DNA of 64,000 bases from Megamerina dolium. Its lineage: Eukaryota > Arthropoda > Insecta > Diptera > Megamerinidae. The stretch covers positions 18,029,868 through 18,093,867 of the forward strand of contig OY978526.1 of assembly GCA_963854835.1 (NCBI GenBank), in the 5' to 3' direction. The notes below the pieces were generated by a model that was not told the DNA's origin, searched no databases, and worked only from the letters and a program-made list of their open reading frames with translations. This document shows positions 1 through 13,670 of this stretch, piece after piece. Position 1 is the stretch's first letter; each line of letters starts with the position of its first letter. The position numbers were made by a program, and so were the translations under genes.

Positions 1-41
1 AGCAAAAATGATGTTGGCAAATATCTTGCTATCGTTTCGTA

Positions 42-404
42 CATTAGGGTGGATCAGATTTTTGGTCCATAAATAGCCAAAAAGAGAAAGTGGCGATGAC
101 TTCAAAAATAATTTTGCATAAGAAACTATGGGTGTAAACTCAATTTGCTCTTCTGTGTTTTGACAAATGAGTATTTCTCTTCAGACATAAATAATTTCAA
201 ATATTTTTGAGATCGATTGCAATATGTGTTTGTCAAAATGCGAAATGGATTTAAGATTCGAGATCTCTTGGACGAATATAGAATAGTTTTAGGAAAAAAA
301 AATATTTCTTGGACCAATATATGAGGAATCAATGGTAGATTCTTCATTTTTCCTTTGAGATTTTTTACTATTTTTTCGCCATACTAATTTTTCTCACCCT
401 AATG
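42..404. mobile_element. MITE, TTAGGGTGG family, copy 1
   Basis: The 13-bp string GTACATTAGGGTG at 39-51 is repeated exactly inverted at 395-407, which includes a TA on each side (40-41 and 405-406), as expected for a Tc1/mariner-type insertion. The inner right end (complement) reads AAAATTAGTATGGCGAAAAA, shared with the copy at 63537. The interior has no transposase. The short open frame inside on the minus strand looks like chance. A non-autonomous mariner-type MITE is inferred. Confidence 0.7.
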
Positions 405-407
405 TAC

Positions 408-3400
408 CTACATACACTATCCAGTTACATGTTAAGAAATCAATATGGCAAATCATAGTAATCCATATTGTACACAGCCACACAGCTATCACCACAGCCA
501 TTGAGGGCGCCATACTCTTTCGTTCAAACATTATCCTCTTACATGTTTCTTTGTTATACAGCATGTCTGGCTATGTAACGTAATCATTGTGTGTGTGTGT
601 GTGTGTTTGCAAAATCAAACAAAAATCAATTTGAAATTAGTGACGATTTTCACATGGCATCGATTTTGATTTCACTTCCTTCTTCTTTTACATTTCAATA
701 CTAATGTATCTACTATACTTACACACATGATTGTACACATGCTTGTTTGAGTGTGTGTCTGTTTGTACATAGAGGTTGATTTTTGGCATTAAAACTTTAA
801 CGAGACGAAAGTATAAACGAACAAAATAACAATCATTGAAATGAAAACTTTATTTGACTGTTGCTGGGTGGTTAGCTATCATATTGTATGTACATATGTA
901 CTACATATATGAACCAGCAAACACATTACACCTTAGTGTCTTTTGGAAAACAAAAGCCAACATTGTTGAATGAAATAAATAAACGAATCGAACGTAAATA
1001 TATGTACTCGTAATAGTAGATGTTTGGTCTCGAAAACAAAGGAACAAAAAAACAAAAAAACAAAATAGAATACACACACACACACACCCACTCATTGTTC
1101 CTATCGCTATTAGTTGTTGTGCTGCTTATGGCGAGACGCTGCCAATTGCACTTGAAAAGAACGAATTGAATTTACTTTCCAAATGTAGTTCGACAACAAC
1201 AACAACAACAACAACAACAATGAGTTTAACGATAAATATATGTTCGACGTTAGACGTATACGTAACATTAAATACATATTGCCCTCATATATGTACCTTT
1301 GAATGTAAATGGTGGAGTAAATATACAATACATATAGTATAAATGTATATGTGATTTTTTCTGACGCCGCTGTTTATAGTGTTGATAGTCAATAATACAT
1401 ATATATATAGTATATATTCTACATATATACTTAATAAAAGAGCATTGACCAAAAAATTTGTTGAGCAAAAGCTTCATGTCGAGTTTCAAATTCGATCTCT
1501 TCGGTATAAATATACTGCACAGCAACAACAGCAACAATAATAGTGAGAACAATATAAATATAGTACAAGTATATCCTAAAATAGCACAAGAAAAGTAGAA
1601 AAATCATATGAAAAATAATACGAAAAAACAATCCGCATACAAAATTCTATTCTGGAAATTGCAATTGAAATTGAAAATGTTGAAAACAAATTGCAAAAAA
1701 AAAAAAAAAAAAACGAGCACAACATAAAAAAGGAGCTGTGAAAAGCAAGGGGACAAAAAATAGCATAGTAAAAGAAAATGCGTTCGATTGTACTATTTTT
1801 TTTAGAGAAAAAACAACAAAAATAACAACATATATGAAACACTGAACAATGTGTACATATATCCCAGAGAGAACAGAGACTTATATAAAAATAAAAAAGC
1901 AAAAAAATTATCGAACCATCAGTTCGGAAAGTGCAATGATTGATTGAATGCTTGAATGATTGTATGAAATTTTGTTGTCTAACTATATCTACTTTGTCAT
2001 ATATTATGCTTGTTTGTGTGTACCTTCATATATTGATTGCTGTACATAAATATGTGTGTCATATTGTCAACACATTTACGGCATATACTCATATTTATGT
2101 AGGTATGATACATTTTACATTCATATGTAAGAAAACGCAGTTGGTTAAATTATGTCTGGCAATTGATATAGATGAATAATGCCAAAGATTAACAATATCC
2201 TTTCTGTAACCATTCTCAGAAAAAAAAACATTATTTTTCTGCAGTGCAATAAAATGAATAGTAAAAAATATTTCTTAAAACAAAATTCTTGACAAATATC
2301 GTGTGTAAGTTATATTACAAAATAGTTAGCCATTTGGGAGGTGGTTTTATTAATAGACGATATAATAAATATATGATGATCGATACACAATTAGAGGAGA
2401 AACTCGACTAAACTCATAATGTAATTTAAATGAGCAAATCTTACAAGGTAATGTCTGAGTTTTAGGGTGAGAAAAGAAATGAAAAACATGAAGAAATATT
2501 TATTCGTATAAAATCTAGATTTTTCTACAGATAATTCCATTGCACACTGTAGTATCATATGCAGAAAGCAAGTACTTTGTTGTGTATGGTAATAATACCT
2601 CGTGCAGTCATTTAATTCTGTGGCATAGTCGAATTTCTGTAAATTAGCCACTGCAATCATCAACCAATTAATTGCGCTTTATCGGCTCATTATGTTGGTA
2701 AATGCACAAGGTTTCTGTTCCAACTAAAGCTCGTCAGATTTATACATTTTCATACCATCCACGCACTCAGAGAAAATCATAATATTTAGATTATTTTCAG
2801 AAACATTGCTAATTGTTCAATAGGCAATCGGTTGCCAATTGGTAGTTTTTGCAATAAATTTAGCTTAGTTGACTTCTCTGAAATTCAATAAATTATATAT
2901 TATTAGAAACTCCATGCATTGTTCCTCTTCTAGGCAAGTAAGTGTTTCTTATGGCAATTGGCAATATATACATTTTCCATAAAAAAATGCCCAAGAGAAT
3001 TCTATAATAAAGCTCTGAACATGAAATCTCATAGAAATCCTTCTATTCAGAATCGGTCAATATAAGTAAGTTCCATTTGATACTTGTACTGTCTAAATTT
3101 TAAACATTTAGTGATGATAAAAGAGAGAGCTCCATGAAACAGTTCTTCAGAAGCTACAATGGCAACTATTTGGTTTATTCAATTATCTCTCAGATGTGGT
3201 TCCTTCACTCCTTATGAAAATCATTTTATATTCATGAATTTGTACCTAGATAGACTGATACGAATCAATTGATTATGGTAATACTTTAGCTCCTCGAACT
3301 TTATACATTGTATTGTTCTATACATAATGCTTATATAATAGATTGAAATGAGGTGTATTATTATAATTAATATAGACTTTATCAAATAAATCAGACAAAT

Positions 3401-5159
3401 AAAGAAATAAATTATTTACACTCTTTAGCAACTCTTGCCAAGCCGGACTTCGTACTGTGGAATCACTTTTTTGACAAATTTCCATTGTCGAAAAAAGCGC
3501 AAATTACCGCTGATGTAGACAATATGCGAAAGAACAAAATTTTCGACTTGTTCATGTCACCAAATTTGTATCGGCATCAACATATGTCAAAGGCAACATC
3601 TACTTGGCTATGGCAATGCATTGTTAGATCTTCACAATGGTCATGAGTTTAGACTTTAACTATGCAGTGCATTAAAATTACCTTAGTGATTGTGGAAATT
3701 CATTTTAACTGACATATTATAAATATATAGAGCATATTGTATTTTAGCTTCACCTCACTGATAGAAGAATCATTCTGAACATCCATGAAAGTAGTTGTAA
3801 CAAATTTGCTTATTCGCAGAACTGATCCAAACTGGAACTGAACATTTTTATATTTTTATATGAGCACATGTACATAAAGCGAGTGCGTTCATAACTTTTT
3901 ATTTTTAGCTTGCTACAAAATAAAAAAAACTCAAATATACATGTCATGCATGACTTTATTCATATATTTGATATTAGCTAAATTTGGTAACATTATTAAC
4001 AGCATCATTATCATCATCATCATCATCGACATCAGCAAGAATATTCAACATCGTTTAACATTATTTTTGTTATAGTTGGTTTTTTGATGTTGTTTTGATA
4101 TTAAATATTCATTCGATAGAATATTTTATTAAAATTTTTGCTACTATTTAATAAAAGGTCTATTATGTCACAACTGATTTCAGTACTTTTCATTTAACAT
4201 TAAATATTGCTTCACTATTAATAGACATGTTTAAAGTTTTGAGCTCATTTATAATTTATTCAGTTACATTATCAAGATTATATATCATAGGGAAGGCTTA
4301 TGATTTTATAGTACAATAACATTTAGTTTGAACATAGTATTTTCTAGTATTTAATGAATAAATAATTCCGAGTTGTTTTTGAACCTTTATTTAATTTTTT
4401 TTTGACAAAATTTCTTAATCTAATAAGAAGTTATTCAAAAGTTAATTCAGTCAAGCATCTATCTACATATATAGTGGGTATAATTTAGGTTGCCAAATCA
4501 ATTTGAACATATGAGTATGTATGAGTAAGTTATGTTTAAAATTTCGTTTAATTATATATATAATCTTGGTTTGTTTTTACAAGCTACTACAAGCCTAAAG
4601 CATACTTAATTAATTTGCTTCGCTTTGATACATACTTATAGAATTGATAATTGATAAAAAGCAAAGATAAATGTTCATCTGAAATTAGGTATGAAGCAAT
4701 GAAGGTACGGTATGGTTTATAAATACGCAGTTACTTTATGATATATGCATAAGCAAAAATATTATGAATAGCAAGCAAACAGTCGAATATTGGTTGTTGT
4801 CTGTTACAGATGATATCTAATGATAAATATGTTTTGTAGTTTGGTTTGATAATTTGATTTAATTTAGTTATGTTATGTTATATCCATATATATATGTATG
4901 TGTGATAAATGCTATATTTTAATCCAATAAATAGAATCGATTTAATGCCATTGTTGAATGAGTAATGCGTTCATCTTTTGTCTCCTTTGTGATGAGGTTT
5001 GAGTCCTTCCGCTTACATTCAATTTGTTGGGGAATCCCCTTAAAGAGTCAAAATACAAAGTAAGCACTTGCAAAAAATATTGGGCAGTAAAAATTAATTC
5101 AGTTCGGTTATGTAGTTAACCTTCTGGGGTTACCAATGGAGCGGTGTAATTAAACAACT
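408..5159. other. Gene-free AT-rich DNA with microsatellites
   Basis: No coding sequence supported. Holds (TG)n near 589-607, (AC)n near 1074-1086, (AAC)n 1193-1220 and (ATC)n near 4003-4027. The open frames here are T-rich or repeat-driven. One strong acceptor/donor pair separated by 4 nt occurs at 2933/2938 (see findings). Confidence 0.7.
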
Positions 5160-5530
5160 TTTTAAACAGTTTTTATAAATTTCACTCTCACTGCTTCCAG
5201 GGTGTTTCTACAGAGTTAAACTGTATGACCGATTACCATTCAATTTTGCATCTTAATATTTTTTGTGAACATACTTATATCCTATCTTCATCTCTTAGAG
5301 GGGCTCCCATACAAAATGAACCCCAAAAGACCTAAAAATATCTAAATATTTCCATAACTGTCGTAGAATCGCCTCTACAGCGTTGAATTGTATGAACGAC
5401 CCCCATACATTTTTCCTTACCAACATTTTTTTCGAACATTCTTATATCGTGTCTTCATCACTTTGGGGAGCTCTTGTGCAAAACTGACGATCTTATAGCG
5501 GCTGCATAAACTAAAAAGTGCAAATTGGGA
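5160..5530. repeat. Two-unit dispersed repeat, about 167-bp period
   Basis: CTCTACAGCGTT near 5373 and TTCTACAGAGTT near 5206 start two diverged copies about 167 bp apart. Each continues through a GTATGA..GA segment, ATTTTT-rich sequence, a run similar to CTTATATC.TRTCTTCATC, and a GGGGCTCCCATAC-like or GGGGAGCTCTTGTGC-like segment. The first carries CTCCCATACAAAA, the decamer also central to the 153-bp family elsewhere in the window. Diverged relatives appear at 55670-55880. Not coding. Confidence 0.6.
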
Positions 5531-5693
5531 ATTTAGTTTTATTTCTTTGAAGAAAATACTGAAAAGGATTGAAATTTTATGTTTCTCATGTTATAAGTAG
5601 AATATTTATTTTATTTCGAATGCTGGGTTAGCTCTCTAATGCATATGTGCTATAATGTGCATTCAATCTGCAATCAATTGAGTACATGAGAAA

Positions 5694-6005
5694 GTGGGTG
5701 CCATAGCTCAGTGGTTACTGCGTTGGCCTTCTGATATGTAGATTGTGGATTCAATCTCCGGCTGAAGCATAACAAAATTTTTTATATCGAAAAGATTTTT
5801 TTTCGAACGGTACCCACCTGCCGGTAAGAATTGGTAATCTTTCTGGTAATAATAATCTGCTATAAAAATGCTTTTTAAAAGAGCTCTGTAACAAAACTAA
5901 GAAGAAGAGAAGCTCGATGGCATCACAATCGGCTTTTCTGGCGTAAGCATGTCCTCTCAGAGTGAGGGCAGCCACATAATCTAACCTAACGTAGTACATC
6001 ACAAA
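5694..6005 (+). mobile_element. tRNA-headed SINE, copy 1
   Basis: A polymerase III A box TAGCTCAGTGG lies at 5704-5714 and a B-box-like GGATTCAATCTCC at 5747-5759, as in tRNA-derived SINEs. The body then has a T-rich stretch, CGAACGGTACCCACCTGCCGG, GAGCTCTGTAACA and AGAGAAGCTCG. A second copy at 19539 shares the head and body blocks in the same order. GTGGGTGCC at 5694 pairs with GGTACCCAC at 5809-5817 like an acceptor stem, with about 50 bp inserted after the T-arm position. Compared with copy 2, this copy lacks the segment before AGAGAAGCTCG. The 3' edge is approximate. Confidence 0.72.
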
Positions 6006-8792
6006 ACTATGCTCAAGTTTGATGATCTCATATTGTGAATTTGATTAGCTGGGTAATATGTATCGAAGCTTAATAGCGTAATATTCAATTAACAAAATTA
6101 ATATGTGGCATATTAAGATTAACCTTTACTATAATTGTGTAAGCCTCCTAATAATGCATATATATATTTTAGTTACTAGTATTAGTAATAATAATTACCA
6201 AAAAAATAAACTGCAGAAAGGATTACACATTTTGATGGTTTATTTTTTAGTTCCATAATTCAATAAACTTTTATATATTTCCATGTTTTTTTTCCAGTTT
6301 CTAATGCCAAAGGTGTCAAATTAAAAATGAAAGCATACATTTTAATTTAATTAAGTTCAATAATTAACTTCAATATTATTTTATTAGCAAAAAGTATGGG
6401 GAGATAAACGAAAAAAACCTTTTATCTTCCTTATACTATGCATTAGTTAAATATGTATAAACAGCTTCAATACATATTTGGCAGACGATATATAGTATCG
6501 ACGCTTAAGCAAGTTACCTGCATTCATACTTTTAGCAAATTATTTGTAATTGATTAAATAATGTCTGTTTCTTTATAACAATTGATACGATTGTGTTATG
6601 CTCACAAAAGTCAGCGATAGTCGAATTAAACCAGCACGTAAGCATGTAATCCTTAATTTTGTTCATTATTATCACATTTCGTCAACCCACGCCACACAAA
6701 ATTTCATCATTTTCTTATTCAACATTCTCTATTTCATCCTTTTTTTTACATGATTCTCTCTGTGACATTGCCAACGATTGCACTCTATTCAGCTCTCAAT
6801 ATTCTATTGGCACACCATCGAAATGAAAAACACAAGAGTGTTTTAAATTGTCTTCTTCTCCCTGATTACACCATTCATGCTTCCTTTACGCGATGCATTT
6901 AATCATTGAACACTTCCTTTAGTTATTTGCTTTTATTTCGTTTCATTTCATTTCAGTGTTGCTCCTTCTATTTAGAGTTTTTTTTTTTTGTGCCATTTTT
7001 CTGCTATATTATATGCTATCGCTTCGACCAAATGCCTGTCTTTACATTGGATGATTGTCTTTTCATTTGTATGAGGATGTGTGTGTGTGTGTCATTATCA
7101 TTATTGTCGCCATTAGGTTCATTGTTCTTGCTGTTGTTGTTATTATTGTTGTTATATGGTATATATACATATATGTTGCATTACTTTTCATTTATACTGA
7201 CTCAGCTACAAAAAAAAATTTTTCTCTGATGATGATAATCGTAATGATGGTGGTACGTAATGGTGGTGATGGTGGTATATGATAGTTGCTCTTCTTTATG
7301 AAGCACACTCTACTGCGTTCGTATTTTTTCATACACCACTTTGTCGTTAACTATCTCATGACTTCATGTACATACTATGTATATAAGTCGCCCAAACACC
7401 ATTCATTCATGTACTTATTGTTTTACTGCCAATATGCTGCTTCTTATTGCTAGTAATCGCTTGCCAGTCAGCCGTTGGTGTTGCTGCTGCTGCTGCTGCT
7501 CGTGCTGTTGTTGTTGTTGTTGTTTTTAACTGATTCTATCTTAGTATTGCCTCTGACTCTTATGTCTGCTTTTGGTTGCATGATGTCGTCGACAACGATT
7601 TTTTTAAATTGAAACCCATATATCAATTGACTAGGCTAAAAGGGGATATTTTGTCTTCAACGTGCTTATATGCATGGCGTTATGAATGGCTGTTTGTATA
7701 GCAATATACTATGCTATACATGCATAAGTCTGTGTGTGTGTGTGTGTATGTTAGTCTTTGCTCGACTGTGCCTGCGTTGTGTCTGCTATGCTGTTGTTGT
7801 TGTTGTTTTGACTATTTCTCGCTATTTCTCAATGTTTCAGTTGCTGTTATACGACAAGTTATTCTTATGGGATTTCATTTATTTGCTATTAACCTGTCAT
7901 TGTTCATTTTTATTATGTGGTTACTTTGTCCTGCTTGCTTTCTTGTTTCGTTTTTTTTTTTTTTTGTTTTTTTCTAAATGTTTTGTTTAATTTTATTTGA
8001 TTTTGTTTTTCTAGCTATACGCTTTTTTTACCCTTTTCATTTTACATGCTTTTTTCTGCACATTCATTCTAGAATACTTATTTTTTGCCGCTTTTACTTC
8101 CTTTCCACTATATATCGTATAATTATATAAGTTTAGAGAAATGTGTGTGTGTGTGTGTGTGTTTGTGCGTGTATGTACGTTTGTTCATATAAGCGTAACA
8201 CTTACCACACATATACACTAAGCAATAAATTGTTATTATCACAATTTTGCAGCATTTTTCAATGCTTCACAAATTTATTACTATATCCCACGTTCATAAA
8301 TATATACTATATGTATGTATATTATATATATATTTTTTATATATTGTATTATATATTATTTTTATTATATATGCTATTATTATTATTATTATTATTATTT
8401 TTATTATTTCTTGTTATTATTATAAAAGTTCCAGTTCAATACATTCACAAACATTTAAAAAAAAAAATGTACAGCTGCCATTGTTACGATGCTATGGGGC
8501 TATTGCGCGCTTTAACAATGCCATTGGTTATAAAGAGAATACAAAAAAAAAATCATAATAATATTAATGGGAAAAATTATATAAAATCGATAAAATATAA
8601 ATAAATATTTATATATAGCTACATATAATACAAATAAATATATATAACTATTATTATTTATTTATGCATAACAAATATGAGATAATAACCAAATTAATGT
8701 CGGAGTTATGCGATGTCGTTTATATATTATATACGTAATAATAAATAAAAAAAGGAATAAATTAATAGAAAATAATAACAAAAAATTGATAG
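6006..8792. other. Gene-free AT-rich DNA with microsatellites
   Basis: No gene supported. Contains a pyrimidine-rich strip 6700-8100, (GCT)n/(GTT)n at about 7480-7526, (TG)n at 8142-8162 and (TTA)n at about 8375-8408. Open frames at 6906-7282, 7670-7990 and 8143-8604 are hydrophobic only because they read T-rich and TG/TTA repeats. Confidence 0.7.
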
Positions 8793-8997
8793 GTTAGGGC
8801 GGTTTAATTTAGTAGTATTAAATTAAAAAAAAAAAATCTAGTAAAAAAATATATTTTCCATGATTCTTAATATATTTGCTCAAAAAACCATGGGTCTAAT
8901 AGCAATTTTCAAAATTTAATTTTTTTTTAAATACATTCTCAAATTTGATTTTGAGCCTATGGTATTTTGGTGGCAATAAATTTGAACCAACCCTAAC
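8793..8997. mobile_element. Short MITE relic, TTAGGG family
   Basis: GGTTAGGGCGGTTTAATTT at 8792-8810 is matched, inverted and imperfectly, by TTTGAACCAACCCTAAC at 8981-8997 (complement GTTAGGGTTGGTTCAAA). The 205-bp interior is AT-rich and non-coding. The termini resemble those at 42 and 63537. No clear target duplication is seen. Confidence 0.45.
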
Positions 8998-10341
8998 GCA
9001 GGTATATATTTTTGAAATATGATTAATATTAAATGAGAATTGCTTGGCGTTAAAATTCATAAATACATCGATTTGTTTATATACTCCAACATACAATCAT
9101 CATAATGATGATTAACATCATGGTATTATTATTTGAATTATACTCTTAATTCCAATAATGTATATGCTTCAATAACTATTGCAATATTCAATTTAAAATT
9201 ATTATTAATATTGGCAATATGATTCTAATTGTAAGAATACTCTAATCAAGGAATTTCAATTATAAAGATTAATATGAAGATTGATAAAATTCCAATAAAT
9301 GATTTATGGTGTGCTTTTGTAATTTTTAAATTATTACTAATAGAGAATTGCATGTTTAGAATCGCTACCAATTTTAATGCACTAAGAGATCTCTTACAGA
9401 TTACTTGATCAATTTGAAAGAAAATATAGGGTCACTCGAATGTTGATTTTGAGTGATAATACAGTATAAAGCGATTTGGATGCAACAAAATATGGCAGTG
9501 ATTTCCAAAAGCTTGCAAAAATTTGAAAAACATTTTTCTTTTTGTTTTTTTCTTTAATATATATCAATTAAGAAACGTTATGAGCAATATGGATGAAATT
9601 GGATAACTTCATCTCCCATATAAAACCAAAGTAGACAATATCCATTTTCTCTCAGTTGGTCATCAATTGTTTGGTATATCTTTTATAAGCACTATGGAAT
9701 GAAGTCTATGATTAAAGTGTGAGATATTGATCGCTTTCAGAATTAAATTTCCTAGGAACTACATTTTCCATTCGTTGCAATGGATGTGGAATCAGTCTTG
9801 CATTCACCACTCTTTGTTTTTGTCTATTTGTTTAATTTGTTTTTTGAACACCCTCTTACTCGAAATAATTACATAATATTAATACATTAAAGTTAATTGT
9901 TAATGAGAATAAAAGAAAATAAAAAAAATTAATATATTAACTTTTAATGAAAATGATAGAGTTAAAGGTTGTATCAATATTTATAACAATACTCTATGTA
10001 CTTACATACAATATATATATTATAAATATATAATTTCTTAATCAAATCAAAAGTTAATGCTATGACTACTTATTTTTACTCGTATATTCACCAGTACACG
10101 AGTACTAAACGCTTAATACAATAGGCGTCATATGGTGCATTAATAATGCTCCATGCTTGATGAATTATTTATGTGATTTGGACACTAGTCAACGCATTTG
10201 TTAAGTGCTTTCATATTTTCACTATATTTCTCTTCCTCTATCTCTCTCTCTACACTTTTACTTTTCTTCACTCAATCTCACTGCATGTGTGACTTTTATG
10301 ATTGTTGCTATTCGAAAAAATTATAATTGGTAATAACGAAA

Positions 10342-10374
<33 letters not shown>

Positions 10375-13246
10375 GTGGGAATGAGGGCAAAAAACCAATA
10401 GTCAACTATCGTTGATTAGTTTTTACTTTGTCTGTGGACTAGTCATTTTGGTTTATCTACAATTTACCTATATAACATATGTAAATATTATTAGGTATTA
10501 TGTACCTACTATTTGACATCACTTGCATGATGGTTATCAGCAAAATTTGATTGCTTAGACTACCACTTAACAACAACAACGAAGTAACTTGTTTACCTTG
10601 CTGTAATGCTATGTACTGCCTTGCAGACTGATGGACAAATATGTGGTTTTTGTATTAGTATATCCTTATTTCTGTATTGTAAGTATTTTTTATTATATGT
10701 TTTCTATGTGTGAGTGTGTGTTGTAAGAAAATTACATGCATTGTAATATTAGTTGTCACTTGAGTCGCTGTTGTCATTTTTGAATGTCCAATACAACATT
10801 AACCAGTAGTGGTTTCCATTGAATGACTTTTGCCACTATCGTTCATTTATTGTAATGTTTGACTTTAATAAATGCAATTTTTGTATAGAAGTAGAGAGCG
10901 AGAGAGTGAGAGAGAGAGAAAGAGCTATGGAGTGACAATTTCGTAATGCATGTCAGGAGAAGAATAGTACAGAATAGGATATCAGGCACAATCACTCGAA
11001 CATGTGTTCATGTCACACTCACTCACTCACCACAATCAACAATAATGACAGACAATAATAATAGTAGAGACGTAGACGCCACAGACTACTGACAGAACGA
11101 CAAGATATTGTACAAGTAGAGATAGACTTGTATGTCTATCATACAACATACAACAGCAAAACAATGAAATGCTTAATTCGAGTGACGACATTGCAAAAGT
11201 CATTCAAGAGATGAAGATAAGTTGATTAAAAAAAAAAAAAATGAAGACCATTAGTGAGTGAAAAGCATGTTTCTGTTGTTGTTGTTGTTGTTGTTGTGGT
11301 TTTTATTCTTATATGCACCTATTGCAATAATGATTCTCACAATGACGAACAACATGGATGACATGAAAAACGTTGACAACCGTCAACAACATTCACGATG
11401 GTTAATTTCAATACGATTGCTATTTACCATATATACAGGGTGGTCTAAGATATCACATATTTGACTGAAATCTATTAGAATTTTTATAGAAAATTAAAAA
11501 ATATTGAAAAATAAAAATAAAAAAAATTAAATTGAATATAAAATCATTATTTTGTAACAAAGTTCAATAAAAAAAGTTATTTTTTTGCGCTTTTTTTTTG
11601 CAAGCTCTAGACGGAAATCTCTTTAAATATTAATTGAAAATCCATATATATTTTTTTTTATTAAATTAAATAAAGAATCATGGCTAAGTTAGATAAATCG
11701 ATTCGTAAAAAATTAATTTGAAAAAAGAATATAAATTCATTTTTTTGCAATTGATTTTCTTTTTTGCTATTTTTTGTATTCTCTGGACTGATATTTTCTA
11801 TTGGAAGACTTCTACTGAAGTCATAAAAATTATTTTTGCATTACAAAATTGAACAAGGAAGCAAAATTTAATATCAAAGCTATAATAAATTCATAGTAAA
11901 AAAATTAATTTTCGCATAAAAATGTGTAAATATTGTAAAAAAAAAAAACTAAATTTCGGAGAAAAGACATATTCTAAATATTTTTTGACATTTTCTTGCA
12001 ATAAAATCACTCTTCATAAATATGAACTCATTATTTAGCGAATAACTCCAAGAAGTATGCAAAAGCAATGTCTAAAATATTACAAAAATTCAGTTGCATC
12101 TCACACAAAATTAAAAATATAGCAGTTTCTTCATAAATTGAATCAAAGAATGATCCTGTAAAAATGAGCTGTATCAAGCCGTAATACACTTACCTAAATG
12201 CATTACATTGAATGTATGTAGAAGTAAAGCTAATTTTTTTATGTTTTTCTATAATGACATATATACATACACATTTATACACGCATACTTATCTGCATGC
12301 ACTTGTATGTAGGTAGATAGTTTAACAGAGTTCATCCTTTACCTGCAGGATTAAAAGTAGTTGATAAATGAGTCGTTTCATATGGTTGTGGTTAGTATTT
12401 AACTAGAAGTGATATTGATTGTTATTGTTGTTGTTGTTTTCATTGTTAATAGATTAAAAAAAAAATTTTAATTTGCAAAATAAAAGCAAACAAAAGTAAA
12501 TCCATAGGAGGGTAGAAAGGATGTGGTGTTGTATGTCTAAGCAATTTGAAATTCCATTCAAGATATATTCGTATGTGTCCACAATGTTAAAATTACAACA
12601 ATAAAAACAACGCCATCATATTTGTTGTTGTTGTTTAAAAGTATACAAATAGATTGGAAAATTAACGATATTGGATGAATTTATTTATTTTTTTTTTTCA
12701 AAAGTAAATTCTGGCTAAAGGGGGGTTTTTGGTGTTCTTTTCACTTTACCAAGAAAGGACTACAAGAAGTACTGGTATTTTTTGGCTTTGAAGGGGTAGA
12801 TTCTTAACAACTTTTATTGTACTGATTGGTATTAAGCAGTGATAATCCAGATCCAGATATCATTGGACTGTGGACTTGATTCTCTTTGGTTCATTTCAGT
12901 ATTTTGTATTATATGATAATCTGGTTGCCAACAAAAGTTTCCAGTTTTTCAGTTGTTAATGTATGCTCAGTAGCATTTGGACTCCAATACTATGTAGTTT
13001 TATTTTACGATAATTATTGTAAGTATTGAGCAGAGTAAGAAAACTGTCTAAAAAATTATTGGACGTTACATTTTTGTGAGTTATACCTTAGAGAGTCTTT
13101 GAGAGAAATCTCCAAATTTTGTCGGAATTACTGGAACTTTTGCAAAAAAAGAAGATTTGGTTTACTTAAAACAAAAAAAAAAAAAAAATATATATATATT
13201 CTTGAATTTATAGGTCCAAAAAAATTGAACTAGTGTTTCATACAGA
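8998..13246. other. Gene-free AT-rich DNA with microsatellites
   Basis: No gene supported. Contains (ATG)n at about 10342-10372, (GA)n near 10896-10921 and (TTG)n 11275-11297. The stretch 11460-12130 is extremely A+T rich with long homopolymers. A lone TACAGGGTGGTC at about 11437 resembles a mariner terminus but has no partner. Nothing else recognised. Confidence 0.65.
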
Positions 13247-13273
13247 GACAGAGAGAGAGAGAGAGAGAGAGAG
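13247..13273. repeat. (GA)n microsatellite abutting a SINE head
   Basis: An uninterrupted GAGA tract ends directly at a minus-strand tRNA-like SINE fragment. Confidence 0.9.
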
Positions 13274-13304
13274 TCCAATGCGTTAACCACTGAGCCACTA
13301 ATGA
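13271..13304 (-). mobile_element. Fragment of a tRNA-like SINE head, inverted
   Basis: The complement reads TGGCTCAGTGGTTAACGC, a good A box, with the same GCATTGGACTC-type continuation seen as GCGTTGGCCTT in the SINE at 5694. No B box follows. A diverged copy lies at 13637-13670 (AAGAGTCCAAGGCACTAATT then ATCCACTAATGA), about 366 bp away, so the segment was probably duplicated. Confidence 0.5.
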
Positions 13305-13670
13305 AGCATATTACAGAAAATACCTTCGTGATTTTTCACATAATGCTTTCAATTATAATTATGTGATTCTGAGTCGGATTACTCGTCTAAATTTATTGCA
13401 AATATTGCGAAGGCTGAAGATAATTAGGGTCAAATTATTGCATATCACTTTTTACGTTAGCTTTGTTATAGAGCTTTTTCTGAAAATATTCTAGAAAGCA
13501 TTTTTATTGTTTGGAGAAAATAAAGTTAAAAAACGAAACAAATATTTGTCTTTCTGAAGAAAAAAAAAAAAAAAAACCAAAAATCTCTTGATCTGACCAA
13601 ATCGGGCTATTTAAATTTGCGACTTACACTTATAAAGAGTCCAAGGCACTAATTAATGATCCACTAATGA

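Noticed and set aside
5704..5760. tRNA gene.
   Set aside because: Boxes A and B are present, but the cloverleaf cannot close at normal spacing and a second copy shares a long non-tRNA body; this is a SINE.
8143..8604. A 153-codon plus-strand frame.
   Set aside because: It reads TG, TTA and A-rich simple sequence; hydrophobic composition is an artefact.
11437..11460. Mariner terminus TACAGGGTGGTC.
   Set aside because: No inverted partner found within the next kilobases.
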